64,000 nucleotides of DNA from Lyngbya sp. HA4199-MV5 (GCA_019359375.1 JAHHHL010000028.1:18410-82409); one strand, 5' to 3'. Shown: positions 26,950-36,361, counted from the first letter of the stretch. Made by a program: numbers and translations. Notes: generated by a model from the sequence alone, not told the origin.

Positions 26950-27440
26950 TTTTTAGCTCCTATAGCTTGATGATGTAACCGTAACCAATGCTCCTAACTG
27001 ATCGGCTCGACAACTTTAGCCCTCAATGCTAAATCCACCCCTGTATAAATGCTCTTTATAGAGGCAACCCAGCATTCCAAACTGATGAACGAGCAAATGA
27101 GTTTTACCTAGCCACACTAAGCCTCGGACTTGAGACTGCAATTTTTCAGAAAAACGGCTAGCTCTATGCGAACTCCACATAAGACGCGAAAGGCTTGCGG
27201 ATGAACCACTCAACTGTCGCTGTAGCCGTATCAAAAAGATACTCAGTCCCCTAACTCTAACTGAACTACCGAGAGTAAGATCCGGTTATCTAACGGAGGG
27301 AAGAGCTTTGACATTACGCTCTGAGTCTGTCTGTAGAGAAAACTTTCACAGAGAAAGGCAAGGGCAGGAGTGCAGACGCTACCAGACAATGCGATCGCGC
27401 CCGTAGTCATGCTTCTACCTACAAATTCTGGTTCAACGCG
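26950..27440. other. 491-bp spacer upstream of the GlsB-like gene
   Basis: It presumably contains the promoter of the minus-strand GlsB-like gene and the 3' end of the substrate-binding protein transcript. No gene, strong hairpin or repeat-family member is visible. Confidence 0.35.
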
Positions 27441-29099
27441 CTATCCCTTCTTGACGACTGTATCAAAAGGTTCTGAGCCAAGGGGACTGGGTACCCAACC
27501 GTCGATCGTTTTCCGTTTTGCCAGCAATGGTTGAGAATGAACGATCGGCAGACGCAGCACTTCTTGATGCAGGATGGCATCGACTTGAGCGTAGAGTTTG
27601 CCTCTCGCGCTTTGGTCGCTGGTTTTCCGTGCCTGATCGAGCAGTTGAAACAGGCGATCGTTCTTCCAATTGCCTAAATCAGCCGTACTGTTTGCCCCAA
27701 AGTGATAGTAGAGAAAATTATCGGGATCGCCATAGTCGCCTGTCCAGCCCAACATAAACGATTGGTAGCCAGGGGGTTTGAGGCGATCTGCTTGATACGC
27801 TGCCCAATCTTTTGTTTGTAGCGACACTCGAATGCCGATCGCGCTGAGGTCAGCCGCAAAGGATTCTGCAATCGGTTTAGGGGTTGGGTAATAAGGTCGA
27901 GAAACGGGCATATACCACAGGTCAAGATTAAAGCCGTTAGGATACCCCGCTTCGGTGAGGAGCTGCTTCGCTTTGGCGGGATCGAAGGGGTAGGGAGTCA
28001 GCGTTGCATCTTGCGACCAGGCAAGGATGGGTGGCGTAAAGTGAGCATCCTGCTGACCCAGATCGCCCCAAAACGCTTTGACGATCGCGGGGCGGTTGAT
28101 GCCGTAGGCGATCGCTTGTCGCACACGCACATCAGACAACGGCTTGTAGCTGGGATTGAGCGCCAAAAAACCAACGTTGAAGGATGGACGCAGCACCGCA
28201 TCCAGATTGGGATCGCGTTCGACCTCTTGCTTCTGGTCTGGAGCCAGGTCCGCCGTGAAGTCGATTTGTCCGGCTCGCAGTTGTGCCAAGCGTGCAGCGG
28301 GATCGGTGATAAAGCGAATGACGAGCTGGTTCACTTTGGGAAAGCCCGCGCGCCAGTAGGTGGGATTTTTCTCTAGCACAATCCGATCGCCCGTCCGCCA
28401 TTCTTTAAACACAAAAGCACCTGTCCCGACTGCCAGCGAACCGGGTGTACCGTAGCTTGCGCCTGCTTTCTTGATGGCTGTAGGACTGGCGATGCCGAAA
28501 AACCCAGCGGCGATCGCGTTTGGGAAACCTGCAAACGGCTGCTTGAGCTTAAATTGCACGGTTGCCGGATCAACCACCGTAACGCTTTGCAAGAGCGAAT
28601 TTGGAGTGCCTTTGAACCCGCCAAATAAAGCTCCCCAGATTTCGTAGAGCTTACCTGCATTGCGATATCCCTGCGGATGCTGAGGATCCCACCAGCGCTC
28701 GACGTTAAACTTCACGGCTTCAGCATCAAAGGCGGTTCCATCGTGGAATTTCACGCCCGATCGTAGCTTAAAGGTCCAGGTTGTACCGTCTGCAACCGAC
28801 CATGCCGTTGACAACGATGGCTCTAACTCTGTAGTGCCGGGTTTGAAGGTGATGAGGCGATCGTACAACTGGTCTTGCACGATGATGGAATTGCCATCGG
28901 TGATGTTGCCCGGTTCCAGGTTGACGGGTTGCCCCACTGAGCCATAGACTAATGCACCTGTTGGCGCTGTTGACGTACCATCAGGCGTTGAGGGAGCGTT
29001 CTGGTTGTTATTTGTACAATTTGTCAGCACGATCGCACTCACAAACGCCACGACCAACCACAGCGATCGCCACCGACGCAATACCATCCACTGCCCCAT
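27441..29099 (-). CDS. ABC transporter substrate-binding lipoprotein (peptide/nickel type, SBP family 5)
   Basis: A 552-residue secreted solute-binding protein. A hydrophobic segment (about 12-26) ends in the lipobox VLTNC, so Cys28 is the likely lipid anchor. The mature protein shows the family-5 pattern: ITDGNSIIVQDQLYDRLITF, FKLRSGVKFHDGTAFDAEAV, GTGAFVFKEW, VRQAIAYGINRPAIVKAF and the late WTGDYGDPDNFLYYHF. It should bind oligopeptides or metal-chelate ligands in the periplasm. No permease or ATPase genes are adjacent. The stop of the DUF2470 gene upstream is 13 bp before its start, suggesting cotranscription. Confidence 0.93.
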   Translation of the reverse strand: MGQWMVLRRWRSLWLVVAFVSAIVLTNCTNNNQNAPSTPDGTSTAPTGALVYGSVGQPVNLEPGNITDGNSIIVQDQLYDRLITFKPGTTELEPSLSTAWSVADGTTWTFKLRSGVKFHDGTAFDAEAVKFNVERWWDPQHPQGYRNAGKLYEIWGALFGGFKGTPNSLLQSVTVVDPATVQFKLKQPFAGFPNAIAAGFFGIASPTAIKKAGASYGTPGSLAVGTGAFVFKEWRTGDRIVLEKNPTYWRAGFPKVNQLVIRFITDPAARLAQLRAGQIDFTADLAPDQKQEVERDPNLDAVLRPSFNVGFLALNPSYKPLSDVRVRQAIAYGINRPAIVKAFWGDLGQQDAHFTPPILAWSQDATLTPYPFDPAKAKQLLTEAGYPNGFNLDLWYMPVSRPYYPTPKPIAESFAADLSAIGIRVSLQTKDWAAYQADRLKPPGYQSFMLGWTGDYGDPDNFLYYHFGANSTADLGNWKNDRLFQLLDQARKTSDQSARGKLYAQVDAILHQEVLRLPIVHSQPLLAKRKTIDGWVPSPLGSEPFDTVVKKG

Positions 29100-29112
29100 G
29101 ATCGTCGTCCTC

Positions 29113-29397
29113 TTATTTCCCGCCTTGCCGCGCTTGCTTCACCATGTCAATCAACGTATGGTGGGCATCCTCTGCATCTTGTAGAACGTGATCAAACCCA
29201 ACGCGAATAGGGGTTGGCGTACCCTCTACCTGCGTCATCAAATCCATACCGTGTGCGTCGATCGCCACCATTTCGGCAGCCGTTGCCGTTGTTGTTGCAC
29301 CAAAGACTTTGGCATAAAGCAAGACTGCTTCTGCGTGGTCTTCGTTCATGTGGCGGCAGATGCGATCGCTAATTTGGGGTGAAAATGACTCAGACAT
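29113..29397 (-). CDS. DUF2470 domain protein
   Basis: A 94-residue protein consisting almost wholly of a DUF2470 domain: ICRHMNEDHAEAVLLYAK, MVAIDAHGMDLMTQ, IRVGFDHVLQDAEDAHHTLIDMV. The HMNxDH motif matches the C-terminal part of HugZ-type haem oxygenases and pyridoxamine-phosphate-oxidase-like proteins, where the domain is implicated in haem binding. Here it stands alone. It lies 13 bp upstream of the peptide-binding lipoprotein gene. Confidence 0.9.
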   Translation of the reverse strand: MSESFSPQISDRICRHMNEDHAEAVLLYAKVFGATTTATAAEMVAIDAHGMDLMTQVEGTPTPIRVGFDHVLQDAEDAHHTLIDMVKQARQGGK

Positions 29398-29410
29398 AGT
29401 GCCTATGTTT

Positions 29411-29448
29411 TGAACTCCAATGATTTATTTGAACTCCAATGACTTAGG
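29411..29448. repeat. 19-bp tandem direct duplication
   Basis: TTTGAACTCCAATGA plus four bases is repeated twice in tandem with one mismatch. It lies between the DUF2470 start codon and the left end of a palindromic element. Confidence 0.85.
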
Positions 29449-29596
29449 AATGGAAATTAAATAACTTCGATCACCTCAGCCTTTTCATTGTACGGGCGCG
29501 GCATGCGGCAGATTACTCTGGGCAAAGGCAAGGACTTTCTACCGCATGCCACGCCCCTACGCACAGAATGACACCTTCATAAATCCACGATCCTTA
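29448..29596. repeat. Palindromic TTAGGA/TAAGGA-ended element
   Basis: The left arm begins GGAATGGAAATTAAATAAC and the right arm ends CACGATCCTTAG. The core is an imperfect inverted repeat, GCGCGGCATGCGGCAGA with TCTACCGCATGCCACGC. The right arm closely matches the arm at 9030-9059. The left arm matches the right arm of the element at 55714-55841 in reverse. Its right terminus contributes the stop codon of the neighbouring small secreted protein gene. Confidence 0.8.
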
Positions 29597-30019
29597 GCTT
29601 TTCGTGCGGATGAAATACTCGGATGTATTTTCAGTGGGCGTCCGATACAAAAAGAGTTCATTACCGCTAGGCAAAGTGTAGATCCGATAAACCGCCTCGA
29701 CGACTGTTAGTTGACGTTCGCGGGGAATGTTGCGATTTTCAGGGAAGTAGCCGCCCCGATTGACCACGGTGTAGTTAGCCAGAATGGTGGCGGCATCGTC
29801 TACGATCGCCTCAAACGATGCGCCTGCAAAGTTGGGATCGGTTTGCAAGTCTGCCAGTTTACCACCCGAAAGCGTAGTGGAGCGCGTCGATAGTTCTCTG
29901 ACCTGATTGAGCAGCAGTACACCACTTCGAGTTTTCGTTTGGGCAACAGTCTGTTGATGAAGCGAAAGAAGCAAGGCTACGGCGATCGCACCGCTAGTAA
30001 GCCAACGAAATCGCATCAT
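29594..30019 (-). CDS. Small secreted protein of unknown function
   Basis: A 141-residue protein with a clear Sec signal peptide (WLTSGAIAVALLLSLHQQTVAQ). I choose the ATG at 30019 because AAGGAG lies 10 bases upstream; an in-frame ATG at 30043 would add 8 residues. The mature part shows no catalytic motif I recognise: a mixed alpha/beta-looking ~115 residues with VVNRGGYFPENRN and a C-terminal strand-rich VYRIYTLPSGNELFLYRTP. The TAA stop is formed at the terminus of a palindromic repeat, so the original C-terminus may have been changed. Probably periplasmic. Confidence 0.75.
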   Translation of the reverse strand: MMRFRWLTSGAIAVALLLSLHQQTVAQTKTRSGVLLLNQVRELSTRSTTLSGGKLADLQTDPNFAGASFEAIVDDAATILANYTVVNRGGYFPENRNIPRERQLTVVEAVYRIYTLPSGNELFLYRTPTENTSEYFIRTKS

Positions 30020-30333
30020 TTGATTTATTCTCCTTACACGCATGATCCCGTTCCTGTACTCATGCCCTACTGTAAGCTGAATCCAAACCAGACTGATTGG
30101 CGCAGCATTGTCTGCATAGACTCAGTTCAGTAGGGAGGTTTAGCTCGGCAAATGCTCCACTGCCAGTTTCCTCTGTAAGGGGCACAATCAACAAGTAGCG
30201 CCACCAACAAAACCTGGACTGCCGCTGCTAGTCTAGGGTGATAGCGATCAGAATAAAGGGTCGATCGGCTTGCAATCCATCCTTACATTAGCAGTACAAT
30301 TAAACTATTCTGGCATGTAACCAGGGAAAGACG

Positions 30334-31056
30334 ATGGGCGATCATGATTACGGTTACAAAGAGCGGTATGGTGCAGGCGGTATCGTCCGTAGCGTCGGCT
30401 GGATGCTCACCGGAGGTATCACGGTGGCAGCGCTAGTGGTTGGGTTTGGTGCGTGGCGTATGGGCGATCGGGTCTTCTCTACCGTACAGTCCTTCCTAAA
30501 CCCAACCCAGCCAGCACCCAAGGTCGATGTGCAGTCAGTGGTGATCCAGCAAGTGCAAGGGGTTAGTGAGCTAACCACAGCCGTATTCACCATGCAAGCC
30601 GTCGTACCCACAAGCCAAAACGCCACCTTTAATGGCTTTGTCATTGGTACAACGAAACTCCTGTATATTGCCTACGGTGAGGTAAGAGCAGGGGTTGACT
30701 TGCGCGCGCTCACTCCTGACCGCGTACAGGTGTCCAATAACACGATTCAAATTCAACTGCGAGCACCGCAACTGCTCGATCGCAAAATTGATGTCAGCCG
30801 CTCTACTGTCTATGATTACAATCGAGGCACACTTGGGCTTGGACCGGATGTCGCTCCAGAACTGCAAGCCCTGGCTCAACAAGAAGCGTTGAAGAAAATC
30901 GTAGAAGCAGCCTGTGCGGATGGAGTGCTAGAGAAAGCGAACGATCGCGCCAAGCTGGCTGTGACTCAACTGCTGACAACCGCAGGCTACCAAAACGTCA
31001 CCGTAGAAACGCAATCACCGCCACCAGACTCCTGTACCGTTGTGCAACCCAAGTAA
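30334..31056 (+). CDS. DUF4230 membrane-anchored protein
   Basis: A 240-residue protein with one N-terminal transmembrane helix (about 20-45) and an extracytoplasmic DUF4230 domain: VVIQQVQGVSELTTAVFTMQAVV, KLLYIAYGEVRAGVDL, VQVSNNTIQIQLRAPQLLDRKID, then a helical LQALAQQEALKKIVEAACADG. The family is widespread but uncharacterised. The domain layout resembles membrane-anchored proteins that present a beta-rich domain followed by a helical tail outside the cytoplasm. It is divergent from the small secreted protein gene. Confidence 0.88.
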   Translation: MGDHDYGYKERYGAGGIVRSVGWMLTGGITVAALVVGFGAWRMGDRVFSTVQSFLNPTQPAPKVDVQSVVIQQVQGVSELTTAVFTMQAVVPTSQNATFNGFVIGTTKLLYIAYGEVRAGVDLRALTPDRVQVSNNTIQIQLRAPQLLDRKIDVSRSTVYDYNRGTLGLGPDVAPELQALAQQEALKKIVEAACADGVLEKANDRAKLAVTQLLTTAGYQNVTVETQSPPPDSCTVVQPK

Positions 31057-32245
31057 AAAGTAAAAAGTTCGTCATAATTGCTGATGTTGCCAATGGGGTG
31101 GTGCGCTTATGAGTATTTCTAAAGATTAAATTAATTTTATTGATTGTGAACAAACGATCGTAACCCGTTTCACCTTTTTGGGTACTCTATATTGACGTTT
31201 GAAGCTTCGCCTTAAAACGAAGCCTCAATAGGCTCATACAGTTCAATTAACGGGTGTCTGTCAGCGCTGAAAAGGAGAAATACAAGAGATGCATGGCTTG
31301 ATGAAGTAGCACGACGCTGATTAAATCAACGAAGCTTGCTCACCCATTGTGGTGCTTACACAAGAAAACTGAGGAGTCAGCGTTCGCTTTTTATTCATCA
31401 GTAAAAGGTGCTTCTTTCTTACTCAATCTTCATATGACAAGAAGCTTTGTTGTTTGCTCTGTGATTGTTTTTAGGGATGCTGTTTTAGGTACTACCATAA
31501 TCCTAATTGCTTTGTATCTTCAAAAGCAAGGCGTGATAATAGGGTGCTCTCAACGGTAGGACTATCGCTTTAGCTTCTGCTAAACGATCGGTTGCATATA
31601 CCTGGATCATAGCGTTCTCGCTGCTCCGAACGATCGCGCTCACCTATAATGTCAAAACTCGGTACCGAAGCGCTGCCACAAAGTTAAATCTTAATTTAAA
31701 CTTTGCAATTTATGCTTCAAGCTACCATTGACTGGAGCGTGCCTTGATCGTTCATTGTGTTGATCATGTTCAAACCATTAAAGTCTGGTGCTTTCAAAGG
31801 TTTGGATACAGTCATGATCGCGTTAGCTGCAAGCGTCAACCAGAGTTGATAGTGCTAAGTTGACTTCAACGCTTACATTAGTTGGTTGACTGTCTCAACT
31901 CTCCTTTCCTTCTCAATTTTTGCCCGATTGAAAAGCGAAGTGTACTCGTTCTGAAGCTATTCAGTTAAGCCCCCTACTGCACTGGCTGCTTCCTTAGAAA
32001 GGAAGAAGTGAATCGGCAAGTAATCGGTGATCCCATCATTGAGTCAAAGTAATTGCAATTTTAGAGCTATTGCAAACCCGCGCAGCTTATGGTTGCAAAC
32101 CAGTTGTACATTCAACGTCTTCTGGTTTTCGGCTCATGAGACTGACTTGAGAAAATGGGTTTTACCAAGCTCTGACAAGCTACTACTTTATGGTCTTATC
32201 ACCTGCTTGCCATCAATCCCTTACGATGGCGAAAGGAGCCAACCA
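31057..32245. other. 1189-bp region without a convincing gene
   Basis: Short open frames exist (for example 31347-31559) but have no family resemblance or good ribosome-binding site. GCTTCG/CGAAGC pair around 31203-31222. A six-codon frame with an AAGGAG site occurs at 31291-31311 (MHGLMK). The region is relatively A+T-rich compared with flanking genes and may contain promoters or decayed sequence. Confidence 0.35.
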
Positions 32246-32791
32246 ATGCAACTTCGGGCAATTCCCTTCAGCAACTCACTCCCACGGCATATTTTTGAGC
32301 AAATTGAGCAAGAACTTGGGGTAGACACTCTACCAAAAGTCTTTAAACGGTTAGAATCTCAACCGGCACTGCTAACCCACCTTTGGGGGCAGTTTCATGC
32401 GCTAGTGTTGCAAGGTGATTTGCCTAGAGTACTCAAAGAAATGGTAGGGCTGGTTGTCGCGACAGCCGCTCATTGTGACCATCTTTGCGCGATGTTGTTG
32501 CATAGCTTGACCGAGCAACAGGCTGAACAGCAAACGTTAGCCGCGATCGTGCGAGGAGACTATGAGTTAGCGGAGGTAAGCCATGCAACTCTTGCTGTAC
32601 TGCGGTTTACAGAGATGGCAGTCATTCATCGGAGAGCAGGCGCAACACCCGCCAATCAACAGTGGGAGAGCTTACAACATCAAACTAGGCAAGCGCTACA
32701 CGATACGGGGCTAGAAGAAGGCGAACAGTTGGAATTAGTCGCCACGATCGCACTGTTTGAGCAACTCTGCCTGGTGACTAATCTGCTCTAG
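32246..32791 (+). CDS. AhpD-like/carboxymuconolactone decarboxylase-fold protein
   Basis: A 181-residue helical protein resembling the alkylhydroperoxidase AhpD/CMD superfamily: LPKVFKRLESQPALLTHLWGQFHALVLQGDLPRVLKEMVGLVVATAAHCDHLC. The start is ATG 32246, seven bases after AAGGAG; the frame extends upstream but without a site. The canonical redox motif CxxC-x3-H is altered: it reads AHCDHLCAMLLH, with C-x3-C spacing, so peroxidase activity is doubtful. It is convergent with aroA. Cellular role unknown. Confidence 0.78.
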   Translation: MQLRAIPFSNSLPRHIFEQIEQELGVDTLPKVFKRLESQPALLTHLWGQFHALVLQGDLPRVLKEMVGLVVATAAHCDHLCAMLLHSLTEQQAEQQTLAAIVRGDYELAEVSHATLAVLRFTEMAVIHRRAGATPANQQWESLQHQTRQALHDTGLEEGEQLELVATIALFEQLCLVTNLL

Positions 32792-32893
32792 TTCGATTCC
32801 GCTTGCCCCTGAACTGATTTTTCTAAAGCCTTTCGACTCATTTGAGCCTTCTTTGCGACCGAAGGCTGCTCCACAAACGGGTATGCTTCTGTT

Positions 32894-32924
32894 TAGTCTC
32901 TACGATTTAGTCTCTACGATTTGG
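32894..32924. repeat. 14-bp tandem duplication
   Basis: TTTAGTCTCTACGA occurs twice in immediate tandem in the convergent spacer between the AhpD-like gene and aroA. Confidence 0.8.
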
Positions 32925-32947
32925 CTAGAACGTATTCTAACAGCGTG

Positions 32948-34315
32948 CTAGACGGCACAAAGCTGCTCTAGAGTGTTCACAAAACCGGGATACGAAACGG
33001 CGACCGCTTCCGCTCGGTGGATGGTTGTAGAACCAGTTGCCGCAAGTGCCGCGATCGCCAAACTCATGGCAATGCGGTGATCGGTATAACTATCGACTTC
33101 GGTGCCAGCAAGTGGTGTACCGCCTACAATTTCCATGCCGTCTGGCTGTTCGGTAACGCGAGCACCCATTTGATTGAGCTGATGCGCCATCACGGCAATG
33201 CGATCGCTTTCTTTTACGCGCAACTCTGCCGCATCGCGAATGACGGTCGTGCCCTGAGCTACGGTAGCTGCGACTGCCAGGATGGGAATTTCATCAATGA
33301 GGCGAGGAATCAAGTCTCCGGCAAGAGTGCAGGCGGAAAGAGGAGGACGATCGCCCGTGCCCGCGTAACGCACATGCAGATCCGCTACAGGTTCTCCAGC
33401 GACCATCCGAGCGTTTTCCTGGGAAATGTCTGCACCCATTGACAGCAGCGCCTCTAGCACCCCAGTCCGAGTCGGGTTCACACCCACATTCTCGATCGTG
33501 AGATCAGCACCGGGAACGATCGCACCCGCTACCAGCCAAAAAGCCGCCGAGCTAATGTCTCCTGGTACAACCACTGACTGACCCCTCAGTTGGGTGGGAC
33601 CTGTGACAGTGACGCTACAGGTTTCCGGATCGACCGTTAAATGAGCTCCAAAGGCTTTGAGCATCCGTTCGCTATGATCCCGCGAGAGAGCAGGCTCAGT
33701 AACGGTTGTTTGCCCATCGGTCATCAGCCCTGCAAGCAACAAGCATGATTTAACCTGGGCGGACGCGATCGGCGAGTGATAGTGAAAGGGCTTGAGGGCT
33801 TGTCCCTGAACCGCTAAGGGTGCAAATGCGCCCCCTTTTCGTCCCCAAAGTGCGGCTCCCATTTGCCTGAGCGGTTCTACAACCCGCGACATGGGGCGCG
33901 ATCGCAACGAATGATCTCCTGTCACGGCAAAAAAGCGTCCAGGATGTGACGCTAGAATCCCCAGCATGAGCCGTAATGTCGTCCCAGAGTTGCCCGCATT
34001 GAGAATATCAGGTGGCTCTAACAGATGCCCTAACCCAATGCCCCGCACCGTTACCTGTTTTGTGTTGAGTGTGGAAATATCTGCCCCCATCGCTCGAAAG
34101 CAAGCAGCCGTGCTCAGGGGATCTTCTCCAAGCAACAGCCCAGCGATCGTCGTTTCTCCTTCGGCTAAAGCACCTAACATCAAGGCTCGATGAGAGATCG
34201 ACTTGTCTCCTGGCACTTGAGTCCTTCCGTTAACCGTCAAACCTATGGTGGGGGGCACAATGGTGAGATCGTGGTGATGTTCGGTAGCGTTCAGGGAAAT
34301 CACGTTCGGCGACAT
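32948..34315 (-). CDS. aroA: 3-phosphoshikimate 1-carboxyvinyltransferase (EPSP synthase)
   Basis: A 455-residue shikimate-pathway enzyme joining shikimate 3-phosphate and PEP. Motifs are [72 protein letters not shown] and [21 protein letters not shown] sequence near the C-terminus. The alanine in NAGNSGT (rather than NCGNAGT of class I enzymes) together with overall pattern resembles class II bacterial enzymes. Complete length. aroB lies elsewhere in the window, so the pathway genes are dispersed. Confidence 0.96.
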   Translation of the reverse strand: MSPNVISLNATEHHHDLTIVPPTIGLTVNGRTQVPGDKSISHRALMLGALAEGETTIAGLLLGEDPLSTAACFRAMGADISTLNTKQVTVRGIGLGHLLEPPDILNAGNSGTTLRLMLGILASHPGRFFAVTGDHSLRSRPMSRVVEPLRQMGAALWGRKGGAFAPLAVQGQALKPFHYHSPIASAQVKSCLLLAGLMTDGQTTVTEPALSRDHSERMLKAFGAHLTVDPETCSVTVTGPTQLRGQSVVVPGDISSAAFWLVAGAIVPGADLTIENVGVNPTRTGVLEALLSMGADISQENARMVAGEPVADLHVRYAGTGDRPPLSACTLAGDLIPRLIDEIPILAVAATVAQGTTVIRDAAELRVKESDRIAVMAHQLNQMGARVTEQPDGMEIVGGTPLAGTEVDSYTDHRIAMSLAIAALAATGSTTIHRAEAVAVSYPGFVNTLEQLCAV

Positions 34316-34366
34316 GGGGATCAGATAAACTATGTGAGCATTGCGCTAGCGATCGTACCGCCTTTT

Positions 34367-34858
34367 ATGCCTACCCATCATCACAAACCCGTTTGCCTCT
34401 TACTCACTTCAACAGATTTACCCGTCTGGTCAGGCATTGAGACTGTTGGCACGCTCGATCAGCAAGATCATGAACGCTTTCACCTGTTGCTAACGGAACC
34501 AAGTGTGAGCGATCGTGAAGACCTTCTGGGCAGTCACGATGCGACACTAGCGCCACAGATCGCGACACCACGCTTACTGTGGCTGGAGTTTTCCCCCTAT
34601 CAAGTGACATTGACCATGCAGGGGGGACCCTATAGCTATCGGCATGTTTGGCGGCAGGGACTCTACGGTACGAGCCGCTACTGGTTGCAGGCTGACACAA
34701 TGAAACCAGAAGACGGACACTTTCAATTACGCAACTTTACCCGCAGCTTAACGTTAGAAGCGCGCCCGCTACCCACTTTTCTACGCGTTGAGTATGAGCT
34801 GTGGACAGCCAACATGCAGTTTGGGCACTACGTCCTGAATCTAGATATTCGCCACTGA
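34367..34858 (+). CDS. Hypothetical protein, no recognised family
   Basis: A 163-residue soluble protein starting at ATG 34367; the frame remains open upstream into the aroA region, but a start there would overlap aroA. There is no signal peptide or membrane helix. It contains aromatic-rich strands (LLWLEFSPYQVTLTMQ, YSYRHVWRQGLYGTSRYW, FLRVEYELWTANMQFGHYVLNLDI), suggesting a beta-rich fold. It is divergent from aroA and followed by a very strong terminator, so it is probably a genuine monocistronic gene. I do not recognise a family; it looks like a cyanobacterium-restricted hypothetical. Confidence 0.7.
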   Translation: MPTHHHKPVCLLLTSTDLPVWSGIETVGTLDQQDHERFHLLLTEPSVSDREDLLGSHDATLAPQIATPRLLWLEFSPYQVTLTMQGGPYSYRHVWRQGLYGTSRYWLQADTMKPEDGHFQLRNFTRSLTLEARPLPTFLRVEYELWTANMQFGHYVLNLDIRH

Positions 34859-34874
34859 GGATTATGGCTTTACC

Positions 34875-34907
34875 AAAAGAGACGGAACACAGGGTTCCGT
34901 CTCTTTT
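34875..34907 (+). terminator. Strong bidirectional hairpin terminator
   Basis: AAAAGAGACGGAAC and GTTCCGTCTCTTTT form a perfect 14-bp stem around a five-base loop, with A-tract and T-tract flanks. It lies 17 bp after the hypothetical gene's stop. Confidence 0.92.
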
Positions 34908-34961
34908 GTCTTAGAACTCTGACTTTTGGCTGTAACCACATTGCTTGCGGACTCATTAGGC

Positions 34962-34979
34962 TAACAATACATATTGTTA
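34962..34979. promoter_or_regulatory. Palindrome upstream of glutathione reductase
   Basis: TAACAATA and TATTGTTA form perfect 8-bp arms around a 2-bp centre. It ends 21 bp before the gor start codon, where a repressor or activator dimer could control initiation. No regulator family is assigned. Confidence 0.45.
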
Positions 34980-35000
34980 CCTTTAAGTGAGTGGCAATGT

Positions 35001-36344
35001 ATGACCGACGATTACGACCTGTTGATCATTGGGGCAGGTCCAGGAGGGCTTGCGGCAGCAAAGCAAGCGGCGCAGTATGGTGCAACCGTGGCGATCGCCG
35101 AGCAAGCACAGGCAGGTGGCGGGTGCGTGAATCGAGGCTGCATTCCCAAAAAGCTGATGGTTTACGCGGCTGCATTTGCACGGTTAGATCAGGATGCGAT
35201 CGCCTACGGGTGGAATGCGTGCGATCGTCAGTTCGACTGGCAGCGCTTTGTTCATGCTAGAAACCAGGAGATCGAGCGGTTACAGCAGATCCAGGTCCAG
35301 GCATTGCAGGATGCAGGTATTGCTTTCATCAACCAGCACGCCAGTTTTGTGGATGACCACACGTTAGAGGTCGGCGATCGCAAAATCACGGCTAAGAACA
35401 TTCTGATTGCTGTAGGTGGTCAGCCCATCAGACCCAACATTGACGGCATTGAACACGCCCTCGTTTCGGATGATCTGTTTCATCTGGAAGCCTTGCCTAA
35501 GCACATTGCCATTTTGGGGGGTGGCTACATCGGCGTTGAGTTTGCCAGCATTTTGCGTGGGTTCGGCTGTCGCGTCACGTTGATGAACCGTGAAGCGTGC
35601 ATCCTGTCTGGGTTTGATGATGATTTGGCAGCTACCGTCCGTCAGGGATTGATCGATCGCGGCATTGAGAGCCTATGCAGCACTACCATTACAGCAATCG
35701 CGCCAACCAATGGAGGGTTCAATCTGACATTGGATGGTGATTGTCCAGAAACACTGTTGGTTGATACCATTCTTTGCGCGACGGGTCGTGCCCCACGGCT
35801 TGACGGGTTGAAGCTAGAAAACGCAGGAGTTGAAGCGGATAAAACGGCGATCGCTGTCGATGATAACAGCCGTACCAATCAGCCCCATATCTTTGCGGTG
35901 GGTGACTGTACCAATCGCCTGCAACTAACTCCAGTAGCACGCGCAGAAGGGAAGGCGGTTGCCAAAACCATTTTTGGTCAAACCCCTCAACCGTTGAACT
36001 ATGATCTGGTGCCCTCTGCGGTGTGTAGTTATCCAGAGGCGGCATCGGTCGGCATGAGCGAAGCAACGGCTCGCAAAACGCATGGTGATCAGGTGCGCCT
36101 CTACCGGACGGAATTTCAACCCTTGTTCTATAGCCTCACCGATCGCCACCAAACAAATTTCATGAAACTGGTGGTACAGGGCGATACCGATCGTGTCTTA
36201 GGCGTTCACATGGTGGGCGATCATGCAGGAGAAATTGTCCAGAGTTTAGCGATCGCCCTACGGCTCGGCGTGACGAAGGAAGACTTAGATCGGGCGATTG
36301 GTATTCATCCTTCTTCGGCTGAGGAAATAACTTCTTTGAAATGA
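35001..36344 (+). CDS. gor: Glutathione-disulfide reductase
   Basis: A 447-residue flavoprotein disulfide reductase regenerating glutathione with NADPH. The FAD-binding N-terminus DYDLLIIGAGPGGLAAA is followed by the redox-active disulfide GGCVNRGCIPKKLMVYAA, the NADPH-binding domain (AILGGGYIGVEFA), the second FAD motif IFAVGDCTNRLQLTPVA and the C-terminal HPSSAEE with the catalytic His-Glu pair. I start at ATG 35001, next to the conserved N-terminus, although 34974 is also in frame. A palindrome lies just upstream. It is convergent with the SulP gene, 17 bp between stops. Confidence 0.94.
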   Translation: MTDDYDLLIIGAGPGGLAAAKQAAQYGATVAIAEQAQAGGGCVNRGCIPKKLMVYAAAFARLDQDAIAYGWNACDRQFDWQRFVHARNQEIERLQQIQVQALQDAGIAFINQHASFVDDHTLEVGDRKITAKNILIAVGGQPIRPNIDGIEHALVSDDLFHLEALPKHIAILGGGYIGVEFASILRGFGCRVTLMNREACILSGFDDDLAATVRQGLIDRGIESLCSTTITAIAPTNGGFNLTLDGDCPETLLVDTILCATGRAPRLDGLKLENAGVEADKTAIAVDDNSRTNQPHIFAVGDCTNRLQLTPVARAEGKAVAKTIFGQTPQPLNYDLVPSAVCSYPEAASVGMSEATARKTHGDQVRLYRTEFQPLFYSLTDRHQTNFMKLVVQGDTDRVLGVHMVGDHAGEIVQSLAIALRLGVTKEDLDRAIGIHPSSAEEITSLK

Positions 36345-36361
36345 ATACCCTTCTGCCTTAC

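Noticed and set aside
31347..31559. 70-codon frame in the 31-32 kb spacer with a hydrophobic stretch
   Set aside because: No ribosome-binding site, no recognisable family and poor codon character; probably chance.
32780..32830. GTTCGATTCC resembling a tRNA T-arm near the end of the AhpD-like gene
   Set aside because: No acceptor, D- or anticodon stems can be built around it, and it lies in the coding end and spacer.
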